Of a stretch of 64,000 nt of DNA, positions 6,631-13,984 are shown piece after piece. A program made the translations under genes and the position numbers. This stretch comes from Nocardia abscessus. GTDB taxonomy: Bacteria; Actinomycetota; Actinomycetes; Mycobacteriales; Mycobacteriaceae. The DNA lies in assembly GCF_015477775.1 (NCBI RefSeq), contig NZ_JADLQO010000008.1:1-64000 (forward strand), read 5' to 3'. The notes under the pieces were generated by a model, which was not told where the DNA came from, ran no database searches, and saw nothing but the letters and a program-made list of their open reading frames with translations. Every line of letters begins with the position of its first letter. Position 1 is the stretch's first letter.

Positions 6631-9174
6631 ATGGAACCGGAGCGCAACAGTCCGTACTGGGACGCGATCGTCGGCGACAACTGGCCGGCGATCTCGCCGG
6701 GGGACTGGAGTGCGCTGGAACGTCTCGCACGGGACGGCGCGGCGGCGTTGGACCTGCTCGACATCGAAAGCAGACGCCGCGACTTCGACGAACGGGTGCG
6801 CTCCAGCGCCGGCCTGCAACTGGTCAAGGACGACCTGCTGCGCCAGAGCAGGAACCCGCAGGCGTTCGCCGACGCGCTTGAAGCCGCCGCGGACACCTTC
6901 CGGGACTTCTCCGATCTGGTGTATCGGACCCGCAACAAGATTCTGGACATCGTCGAAAACACCACCGCGCGGGCCGACGCGGCCAAACGCGCGGCCGCGG
7001 CGGAGGACGACGAATCCGACGCGCAGGCCATCCGCAACCGGATCCCCGGTATGGTCGCGGCTGCCAGGGACGAGGTGGAGGATGTCGTCCGGGCCGCGCT
7101 GAACTCGATCAGTCCGCAGGGCCTGCCCAGTCTGGGGCTGATCGCCGACGCGCTGGGGCAGCCGGGACCGTGGGGCCCGGGCCACAACGGCGGCCCGGAC
7201 GACTACCGAGAGCACCGGCCCGCGACAGACCACTCCGGCCATCCGCGTCAGGACGGACCGAAGCAGACCCATCGACCGCAGGACCATTCCCCGCTCCCGT
7301 TGCCGCCACAGGTCGGAGCCGACGAGCCCGCCGTCGATCCGATCGGGCCGCTGCTGCCCGGTGAGGATTTCGGTGAGCGACCGGATTCCGTTCCCACGCA
7401 GGACACGTCGTCCGGTCCGCCGTCGACGAATCCCGATGGCGACCAGTACACCCCTGGTGGGACGACGAGCCTCCCCATCAGCAATACGCCCGGCGTAGTG
7501 CCCCACGACGGACCCGGCATGCCCTCGGTGGGCGGCGCGCCGCGCGGGCCGGTGACCGACAGCGGGCCCGTCGCTCCGGACCGCGGTGTGCAAGCGGACA
7601 GCGACGATCATCAGGAAGCGTCCGGTCCGGAGGGAAGGCAACCGGGGGGGAGGGACCCGGAGGAGCGGGACACGGAAGCCTCGGTCGATCGAGCCGAGCC
7701 CGTGAGCCGGGATCGTCCGACGACCGCTTCGGCGACGGAATCGAACGAAGCGACCGGGCCCGAACGATATGCCACCTCCGCGGCGCCCGCGGCCGACCAG
7801 ACCGCCTCGGTACCACCGCCTTTCGTTCTTCCGCCGCCTGTCGTGACGCCTCCTCCCGCTGTCGCGTCGCAGGCGCCGGCCGCATCGGTCAATCCGGCCG
7901 GACCGGCGGTCTCCGCCCCTGCGGCACAGGCGGGCTCCGGCCCGCCGCAGGTGCAGGCCAAACAGACGGCTGCCCCGGCCGAATCACGCGGACCCGCCGT
8001 CGCGTCCAAGGTCACCGCAGGTAGCTCGGGGCCGCCGCCTGGCTCCGTCGGAGCGGTCAAGGCGCAGGCGCCGGAGCGGAGCGAGCAGCGGACCGACGGG
8101 GAGAAGGGAGAGGCCGAGGGCGGCGACGATTCGATCCGCAACGTGGTCGGCGCGGCCATGACTTCGGCCGCCGCCCCGGCGTTCGTCTTGGGTGAGCGGG
8201 TCGACGGCGACTTGGTGCTGGCCAGGACACTGCTGAGCGGCGTCCTGGCCGCCGGTGGCGACGCGGTGCTCGGGCTCGGCTGGGCGGTTTCGGTGATGCG
8301 CCATCAGAGCGGGATCAGCGCGTTCGTCACCTCGAACGAGGGCCGCGGCTGGATGCCCGCGGGGATGTACCTGCCGCGTGAGATGTCCACGCCCTGGGTC
8401 TGGGATGTCTCCGAGGCCACGTGGGAGGGCGTCGCCGACCCCGCGCGGGTGCTGGCGGAGTTCGCCATCGCCTGGGGGCGTAAGTCCGGTGCGCGGCTGA
8501 CCGCCGTCGTCTCGTCGGAAGAGATCGACGCCGAGTTGCGACGACAGTTGGGCGAGGTACCGACCGAGGGCGCGGTGGGCGCCGCCTCGGCGATGGACTT
8601 CAGCGCACCGAGGCCGAGCCTGGTCGATCGCCTGGAACTGATCGGTGCTCCCGCGCTGGTGCGGCGGGCCGTGACCGCACCGGAAGCGGAGATCGGTCCG
8701 CGCCGCTGGGAACTGGCCTCGGACGCGCACGTCCGGGTCCATCAGGCCGGTCTCGGCTCTCCTGCCGCACTGGGGGCGCCCGCGGCGCGCGAGCGGATCC
8801 TTACGGCCTTGCGACAGCGCCGCGAGGTGCCGCTGGAGTGGTGGGAGGAACTCAGGGACGCCGACGACCTGCTCACCGCGACGATGCTGTCGCGGCGCGC
8901 CGATGTGTCCAGGGTCGCGCTGGGCGACTTGCGCGCCGACCAGTCCGACGGCCGGTACGCGTCGGAGATGAACGCGCTGCGTGCCATGGTTTTCGAGCGG
9001 CGCTGCGATGAACTCGTGCTGCTGCTGGCCGAGGACGCCACACGCCAGAGCTTGCGCGACGCGATGTATGCGCACGCGCAGATCGTGGGCCACCCCGCCT
9101 TCGTCGCACCGGCTCCCGCTCAGGCCGTCGATCCGCCCCGCCGTCCGACCATCACGGCGGGTCCAGGTCGTTGA
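6631..9174 (+). CDS. EspK-like protein, first of two tandem paralogues
   Basis: 847 residues, ATG start 7 bases after the EspC-like stop. Residues 1-150 are long helices (WSALERLARDGAAALDLLDI; ADTFRDFSDLVYRTRNKILDIV). Residues 175-500 are a Pro/Gly/Asp-rich disordered linker. Residues 505-830 are a globular domain that parallels the EspK C-terminus: LVLARTLLSGVLAAGG, FVTSNEGRGWMPAGMYLPREMSTPW, DPARVLAEFAIAWG, then an all-helical end with MVFERRCDELVLLLAED. In ESX-1, EspK is a cytosolic partner that targets EspB to the secretion ATPase; the order espB-espL-espK is kept here with three small genes between. The C-terminal domain is repeated at 10150-11070 with clear sequence similarity, indicating duplication. 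Confidence 0.75.
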   Translation: MEPERNSPYWDAIVGDNWPAISPGDWSALERLARDGAAALDLLDIESRRRDFDERVRSSAGLQLVKDDLLRQSRNPQAFADALEAAADTFRDFSDLVYRTRNKILDIVENTTARADAAKRAAAAEDDESDAQAIRNRIPGMVAAARDEVEDVVRAALNSISPQGLPSLGLIADALGQPGPWGPGHNGGPDDYREHRPATDHSGHPRQDGPKQTHRPQDHSPLPLPPQVGADEPAVDPIGPLLPGEDFGERPDSVPTQDTSSGPPSTNPDGDQYTPGGTTSLPISNTPGVVPHDGPGMPSVGGAPRGPVTDSGPVAPDRGVQADSDDHQEASGPEGRQPGGRDPEERDTEASVDRAEPVSRDRPTTASATESNEATGPERYATSAAPAADQTASVPPPFVLPPPVVTPPPAVASQAPAASVNPAGPAVSAPAAQAGSGPPQVQAKQTAAPAESRGPAVASKVTAGSSGPPPGSVGAVKAQAPERSEQRTDGEKGEAEGGDDSIRNVVGAAMTSAAAPAFVLGERVDGDLVLARTLLSGVLAAGGDAVLGLGWAVSVMRHQSGISAFVTSNEGRGWMPAGMYLPREMSTPWVWDVSEATWEGVADPARVLAEFAIAWGRKSGARLTAVVSSEEIDAELRRQLGEVPTEGAVGAASAMDFSAPRPSLVDRLELIGAPALVRRAVTAPEAEIGPRRWELASDAHVRVHQAGLGSPAALGAPAARERILTALRQRREVPLEWWEELRDADDLLTATMLSRRADVSRVALGDLRADQSDGRYASEMNALRAMVFERRCDELVLLLAEDATRQSLRDAMYAHAQIVGHPAFVAPAPAQAVDPPRRPTITAGPGR

Positions 9175-9263
9175 GCGGAACGGAATCGAGCGTCGCCGAA
9201 ATCGAAAAATGAAGTGGCGCAACGGCAGTCGAACGACTCGCGCGACCAGGGACGGCAATGCGC

Positions 9264-9290
9264 TCCCCATTCCTGGGAAGGATCGACAAT
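9264..9290 (+). promoter_or_regulatory. ESX palindrome site 2: TCCCC-ATTCCT-GGGAA with GACAAT
   Basis: The right arm GGGAA is at 9275-9279; the left arm TCCCC at 9264-9268 has one mismatch to TTCCC. GACAAT at 9285-9290 follows after exactly 5 bases. The next gene starts at 9326, about 25 bases after the expected transcription start. This gives the EspC-EspK fusion gene its own promoter. Confidence 0.65.
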
Positions 9291-9325
9291 AGGGGGACGT
9301 GTGGTGGGAAAGGATCTGATCGAGC

Positions 9326-11248
9326 ATGCCGAACAGCATGGAAATCGACCCTGCGGTTTTGCGTCAGCTGGCCGACCAACACGACCGGGTCGCGCGCGAC
9401 ACCAGGGAATGGGCCAAACCCCCGGCGGATTGGCTCGCGAACTTCCTGCCCACCTACGGCAAGATCGCCTATCCGGTGTACGAAGCGCTGGAGCGGTACT
9501 ACGACGCCCGGCAGCGTGCGGGTGAGGCGCTGGCCTACGAACACGAGCGCACCCGGGACTCGTTGCGTGCGTCCGCGGACGCCTACGAGCAGTCCGACGA
9601 GGATTTCGCCTCGCACATCCGGCAGGTGGGCGGCGTCACCGATCAACCGTCCCCGACGATGCCCGTCGGAAACTCGACCGATCCGTTCGGCTCGAACGGT
9701 CCGACGTCACCGGTCACTGCCGGGCCCGGCGACGCTCCGGTGCCGACCGCTCCTACGTCTGCCGGACCTGCGCCTACCTCGGTCGGCCCCGACAGCACCC
9801 AGAACAACCCGCTCGGCGCGTCGCCCGGCGGTCCGAACGGGGCGTCGCCCGCAGGCACCGGCGTGCCCGGCGCCACCGCCGGGCCCACGGACGCGGTGGG
9901 CACCAATGGCACCGGCACGCCGAACGCGGCCGGAACGACCACACCGGGTGCGCCGTCGAGCACCGGCGTGACAGCGCCGGCCTCGTCGGCAGGCATGCCG
10001 CCCACCGGGGTCGGACCGCTCAACGCGGGCCCGGACGACCGAGGCGCCACGCAGCCGCCCAGCGGCGCGTCCGGCCGGGCGGACCTGCCGCCCATGCCGG
10101 TGCCGGTCGCGAGTCCGTTCGCCGCCGCCGTCGCCTCGGCGAAGGACAAGGAGGCCGAACCCGCGTACGTGGTGGGCAACCAGGTGAACGACGACCTGGT
10201 CCTGGCCAGGACGCTGCTCGGCAGCGTGCTCGCCGCCGTGGATTCTCCGGTGGGTATGGCCTGGTCGGTGGCGGTGATGCGCGGTCAAGGGGGAACGGGC
10301 GTCTTCATCACGTCGAACGAAGGCCGGGGTTGGTTGCCCGCGGGGCTGTTCCTGCCACGTGAGGTTTCCACCCCGTGGAATTGGGACGAGTTGCTCGCCG
10401 CAGACGACGGCAGCGGATCGCCGTGGGAGGGAGTCACGGATCCGGCCCGAGTATTGGCGGAATTCGGTCTGGCTTGGGGCGCGAAGGCGAATGCGCAATT
10501 GTCGGCCCTCGTGTCGTCCGGACCGATCGACCCCGGTTTGCGGTCCCGATTCGGTGAGGCGGCGATGGAGGGGCTCGTCGGTCCGTCCTACGACGTCGAC
10601 CTGCGCGAGTTCACCCCGGACACCGCCGACCGACTCGGTCTGACCGGTTCGATCGCGGGCCTGGAACATGTTTCGTCGGTACCCGACGCACAGGTCCTGT
10701 CCCGCTGTGTGGAGCTCGCCGCGGACGCCCACGGCCAGGTCGGCCGTTCCGGATCGGTACCCGGCGAAGCCGCCGCCTCGCGCCGGGTCCGGGAACGGAT
10801 TCTCGCCGAGGTCCAGGCCGGAAAGCCGGTGTCGCGCGAACTGTGGGACGAACTGCGCGACGCCGATGATCTGCTGGCGGCCTCGATGCTCGGGCAGCGG
10901 GTCGACGTGGGCCGGGTGGAGATCGGGCAGTTGCGGTTGGACGCCGGAGTCTCCCCGTTGCGCAGCATGGTCTTCGAGCGCCGCTGCAACGAGTTGGTGC
11001 TGCTGCTGGCGAACGAGCCGAGCAGGCAGACGCTGCGCGACGCCGTCTACGCGCACGAACAGATCACGCTGCATCCGCAGTTCGTCTCGACACCGGCGCC
11101 CGTGTCCGCCGCCGTGCAGCCCGAGCGGGTCGCCCGGCCCGCGACGGCTCCGGCCGTCGCCGCACCGGAGGTCGCCGGAGGGCCGCCGCCCAGTGTCGTG
11201 GTCACGCCCTCGACGCCGCCGCCGGTGGCGCCGCCGGAGCGGTCGTGA
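9326..11248 (+). CDS. EspC-EspK fusion: WXG-like N-terminus, linker, EspK-like C-terminal domain
   Basis: 640 residues, ATG at 9326 (a second in-frame ATG follows four codons later). Residues 1-105 resemble EspC/DUF2580: an N-terminal helix (DPAVLRQLADQHDRVARDTREWA), a second helix, and Tyr87-EQS-Asp91 (YxxxD) followed by EDFASHI. Residues 105-280 are a Gly/Pro/Thr/Ala linker. Residues 285-590 are an EspK-like globular domain closely similar to that of the preceding gene (LVLARTLLGSVLAA, FITSNEGRGWLPAGLFLPREVSTPW, DPARVLAEFGLAWG, MVFERRCNELVLLLAN). So an export-signal domain and a targeting domain are in one chain. It has its own promoter palindrome at 9264. Confidence 0.75.
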   Translation: MPNSMEIDPAVLRQLADQHDRVARDTREWAKPPADWLANFLPTYGKIAYPVYEALERYYDARQRAGEALAYEHERTRDSLRASADAYEQSDEDFASHIRQVGGVTDQPSPTMPVGNSTDPFGSNGPTSPVTAGPGDAPVPTAPTSAGPAPTSVGPDSTQNNPLGASPGGPNGASPAGTGVPGATAGPTDAVGTNGTGTPNAAGTTTPGAPSSTGVTAPASSAGMPPTGVGPLNAGPDDRGATQPPSGASGRADLPPMPVPVASPFAAAVASAKDKEAEPAYVVGNQVNDDLVLARTLLGSVLAAVDSPVGMAWSVAVMRGQGGTGVFITSNEGRGWLPAGLFLPREVSTPWNWDELLAADDGSGSPWEGVTDPARVLAEFGLAWGAKANAQLSALVSSGPIDPGLRSRFGEAAMEGLVGPSYDVDLREFTPDTADRLGLTGSIAGLEHVSSVPDAQVLSRCVELAADAHGQVGRSGSVPGEAAASRRVRERILAEVQAGKPVSRELWDELRDADDLLAASMLGQRVDVGRVEIGQLRLDAGVSPLRSMVFERRCNELVLLLANEPSRQTLRDAVYAHEQITLHPQFVSTPAPVSAAVQPERVARPATAPAVAAPEVAGGPPPSVVVTPSTPPPVAPPERS

Positions 11249-11722
11249 AAACCTCGCATCCATAAGGTATTCCGGCGATCCGGGCCGCGGTGCGGTGGAT
11301 TTCTTCCGCCCCGCCGCGTCCCGGATGCTGTGTCTTCATCGGTGTGAATGCTCCACGAGAGTTCGGCTGCGGCCTCCCCAGGTGACGGCAGGGCACGCTT
11401 CCTGAGTTGACCGACAAGCGAGTCGACTGGCAAGCGCGGACGGAAGACGGCAGCGGCTGCCCGGCGAGTAGCAACGCGGAACAAGGGATCCGACCATGTA
11501 CGGCTGCCGCTGGCACCGGCGTCGTGCAAGCAGACCACACCGCTGTGCACATGGTGATAGACACGGCTCGGCAGCGATGGCCGAGCGTGCGATTCGAGCA
11601 GTCCCGCGCCGAATCTCTACTGGGCTTACGCCCGCCGCGCTACGCGTTCGCCCGCTGACGAGGACGAACCTGAAACGCAGGTAGTTTCTCTCGGCACCGG
11701 CCCGAAAGGCCGATCGGCGCGA
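11249..11722. other. Intergenic region, no convincing gene
   Basis: About 470 bases between convergent genes (the fusion gene ending at 11248 and the minus-strand gene ending at 11723). A TTG-initiated frame of 83 codons at 11407 exists, but it lacks a ribosome site and its composition does not look coding. I see no strong hairpin with a T tract and neither of the two repeated palindromes. Confidence 0.5.
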
Positions 11723-12832
11723 CTACGCCTCGATGACGGGGCTCGCGTCCTGATCCGCTTCGTCCTCGGCCGCCGCATCCTGTGTGGTCCCGCTGCCCGG
11801 CCGGTCGGCCGAGGACGCGTCCCTGGTCCGCCGAACCGGGATGACGCCGGGCGCCACGGTGGTGGCCGGAGCCCCGTTCTGCTCGGCGGGCGGCGCGGTA
11901 TTCGCCGCCGGGGCCGCGGTGACGCCGCCGGGCTGCGCGGTGGTGGCCGGTTGCGCGTTCGGATCGCCCGGTGGCGGCGCGGCCGCGGCCACGGGCTGAT
12001 CGCCCGGTGGCGGCGCCTGACCCGGTTGCCCGGGAGCGCCGTTCGTTTGGTTCTGCGCGGCCTTCTCCGCCTTTTCCGCCTTGTCCTCTTCGGCCTTCTG
12101 CAGCATTTCGGGTATCTGCGAGACCAGCGGCATAGCCGCCATCGGCAGCATCGCGAGCATCGGCAGCAGCGACGACAGTCCGCCGTCACCGCCGCCACTT
12201 CCGCTGCCGCCCGACGCGCCGCCCGCGCCGCCCTGGCCGTTGCCGCCCGAGTTGCCCTTTCCGCTGCCGTTGGCCATGTCCTCGTTGAGGTCGGCGATCG
12301 CGGTGACCTTGTCGTACACCGCCTCCACGGCGGCGGCGACCGCTTTGAGTAGCGGAAGCTCCTGCGCGGGCTTGAGTTTGGCGCTGCCCGCGGCCTTCAA
12401 CTTGGTATTGAGCTCGGCCACGATGGTCTTGATCGATCGCAGGGCCTGGACCTGTTCGGCGGCCACGGTGACGGACGTCTTGACCACCTTGTCGTCCATT
12501 TGCAGCAACTTCAGTTGCCGGGCCTCGACTTTGTCGATGGTCTTGCGGTATTCGTCGTCCGCCTCGCCTTTGCCGAGGGTTTCGTAGACCGCGGGTTTGA
12601 GCAGGTCGGCGACTTTCGGCGGGGGCGTGGTCATACCGCGGCCGAGCAGGTCGACGGCGGTCTGAATGGCGGTGTCCGCCAGCGCGATGAAGGCGCGCAG
12701 CCCTTCCGAGGCGCCGGGCGGGCAATGCAGGTCGACCAACCAGAAGTGCTTCGCCTCGGCAGCCATGCTCGCCAAGGGGGTGGACGTCGACGTCGTAGTT
12801 GCTTTCACGGTTTCCGCCGCCGTTATCGCCAT
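11723..12832 (-). CDS. Met/Pro-rich helical ESX-associated protein
   Basis: 369 residues on the minus strand; ATG at 12832 after GAGGCGG. Residues 20-190 are predicted helices, including EYRKTIDKVEARQLKLLQMD and VAAAVEAVYDKVTAIADLNED. Residues 195-220 are a Gly/Ser run, then a Met-rich segment (LSSLLPMLAMLPMAAMPL), a short charged coiled coil (MLQKAEEDKAEKAEKAAQN) and a Pro/Ala tail. The architecture (helical N-terminus, Gly linker, Met-rich segment, Pro tail) matches other proteins of this locus, notably those at 1-685 and 1680-3308. It is divergent from the NlpC/P60 gene, with two ESX palindromes between them. An ESX-exported function is inferred; the family is not recognised. Confidence 0.75.
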   Translation of the reverse strand: MAITAAETVKATTTSTSTPLASMAAEAKHFWLVDLHCPPGASEGLRAFIALADTAIQTAVDLLGRGMTTPPPKVADLLKPAVYETLGKGEADDEYRKTIDKVEARQLKLLQMDDKVVKTSVTVAAEQVQALRSIKTIVAELNTKLKAAGSAKLKPAQELPLLKAVAAAVEAVYDKVTAIADLNEDMANGSGKGNSGGNGQGGAGGASGGSGSGGGDGGLSSLLPMLAMLPMAAMPLVSQIPEMLQKAEEDKAEKAEKAAQNQTNGAPGQPGQAPPPGDQPVAAAAPPPGDPNAQPATTAQPGGVTAAPAANTAPPAEQNGAPATTVAPGVIPVRRTRDASSADRPGSGTTQDAAAEDEADQDASPVIEA

Positions 12833-12864
12833 ACCGTCGCCACCGCCTCTCAGAAGTCACAACC

Positions 12865-12891
12865 ATTGTCACGGCTTCCCGATTCTGGGAA
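12865..12891 (-). promoter_or_regulatory. ESX palindrome site 3 (minus): TTCCC-N6-GGGAA with GACAAT
   Basis: The perfect arms TTCCC (12876-12880) and GGGAA (12887-12891) are separated by GATTCT. Read on the minus strand, GGGAA is followed after exactly 5 bases by GACAAT (12870-12865), the same geometry and hexamer as sites 1 and 2. The minus-strand gene starts 33 bases further on, at 12832. Confidence 0.7.
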
Positions 12892-12912
12892 GCGGCGCAT
12901 AGTTCGATTACC

Positions 12913-12939
12913 CACCCATGAATGGGAATACGGCCGAAT
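12913..12939 (+). promoter_or_regulatory. ESX palindrome site 4: CACCC-ATGAAT-GGGAA
   Basis: The right arm GGGAA is at 12924-12928, and the left arm CACCC is degenerate. CCGAAT lies at the expected -10 position (12934-12939). It faces the NlpC/P60 gene at 13010. With site 3 it makes a divergent regulatory region for both genes. Confidence 0.45.
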
Positions 12940-13009
12940 CGGTTCGGGCGACACAATAACTGGAAGAGTGTGAGAGGCGGTCGGTGATGAGCGATGGCGA
13001 GTCGGTCGA

Positions 13010-13957
13010 ATGGCACCGGCACTGACGAACGACCTGGACGGAGTGCTCCGATCACTGCTCGCGCTGTACGGCGACGGCCAGCCCGCAGGCCAGGCCGCGA
13101 CCGCGACCCAAGCGCTGGCCGCCGATCTGCGCGCCCATTCCGGGGCGGTGGCGCTGCGCTACGGCGAGGCCCAGGGGATGCAGCTGTCGGTCGCGGAATC
13201 GCATGCGGGCAAGGACAGCATCGTGCGCAAAGCCGTGGGCGAGTCCAGTGACGGAACGGTCAACGGCCGTGGCCGCCTGACCAACCACATCGCGGATTTC
13301 CAGGCACGGATGCAGGCCCTCGCCTCGGTGGGCGATACCCGCTTCAGCGGTCCCGCGCTGCTGAACGCCGCGCAGACCACCATCTCCAATGCCACGAAGC
13401 AGGTCGATGCCGACGTCGCCGCCGCACGCCAGCAGGCGGCGCAGATCATGCCGCCCGCGACGCCGCCCACCAGGCAGGCCCGGCACGGCACCGCGCCGCG
13501 GCGACGGCGTCGAACGCGCTCCAGGTCCAGCTCCGCTTCCCGGCTGCGCCGCAAAGGCATGGTGCGCTCGGACGGGTCGACGGGCAGTAACGCGGTGCTG
13601 GCCGCCAGCAACTGGCTCGGCACGCCTTATGTGTGGGGCGGGGGCGGTGCGGGCGGGCCCAGCGGCGGCGGATTCGACTGCTCTGGCCTCACGCAGTACG
13701 CCATCGCCCAGGCCAGCAACGGCGAAGTGGTGCTGCCCCGCACCACCTACGAGCAGATCTACAGCGGCACCCGGGTGCACCCCGACGACGTGCGTCCCGG
13801 TGATCTGGTGTTCCCCGCCGGATCGTTCAGTGCGCGCGGGCCGGAGCACGTGCAGCTCGCGGCGGGCAACGGCATGGTGATCGAGGCGCCCTACACCGGT
13901 TCGACGGTGAAGTGGTCCCGCATGCCGAGCGAGGCCGTCGTCGTGCGGGTGCTCTGA
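13010..13957 (+). CDS. NlpC/P60 peptidoglycan endopeptidase
   Basis: 315 residues. The C-terminal 120 residues are an NlpC/P60 domain: WLGTPYVWGGGG, the catalytic FDCSGLTQYA with Cys224, GDLVF, and GPEHVQLAAGNG with His280. These enzymes cleave the D-gamma-glutamyl-mesodiaminopimelate bond of the peptide stem. Residues 1-160 are helical and resemble the substrate-like helical domains of ESX proteins, not the coiled-coil domain of RipA. Residues 160-185 are Arg/Ser-rich. No signal peptide is seen, so export, if it happens, would be through the ESX apparatus. The ATG at 13010 has a weak ribosome site; no better in-frame start was seen nearby. A plausible role is local wall remodelling for the secretion system. 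Confidence 0.8.
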   Translation: MAPALTNDLDGVLRSLLALYGDGQPAGQAATATQALAADLRAHSGAVALRYGEAQGMQLSVAESHAGKDSIVRKAVGESSDGTVNGRGRLTNHIADFQARMQALASVGDTRFSGPALLNAAQTTISNATKQVDADVAAARQQAAQIMPPATPPTRQARHGTAPRRRRRTRSRSSSASRLRRKGMVRSDGSTGSNAVLAASNWLGTPYVWGGGGAGGPSGGGFDCSGLTQYAIAQASNGEVVLPRTTYEQIYSGTRVHPDDVRPGDLVFPAGSFSARGPEHVQLAAGNGMVIEAPYTGSTVKWSRMPSEAVVVRVL

Positions 13958-13984
13958 CGCGGTGGCGGGGCAGAGGATCACAGC

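Noticed and set aside
11407..11658. TTG-started 83-codon frame
   Set aside because: No ribosome site, no recognisable sequence, and codon-position bias does not look coding.
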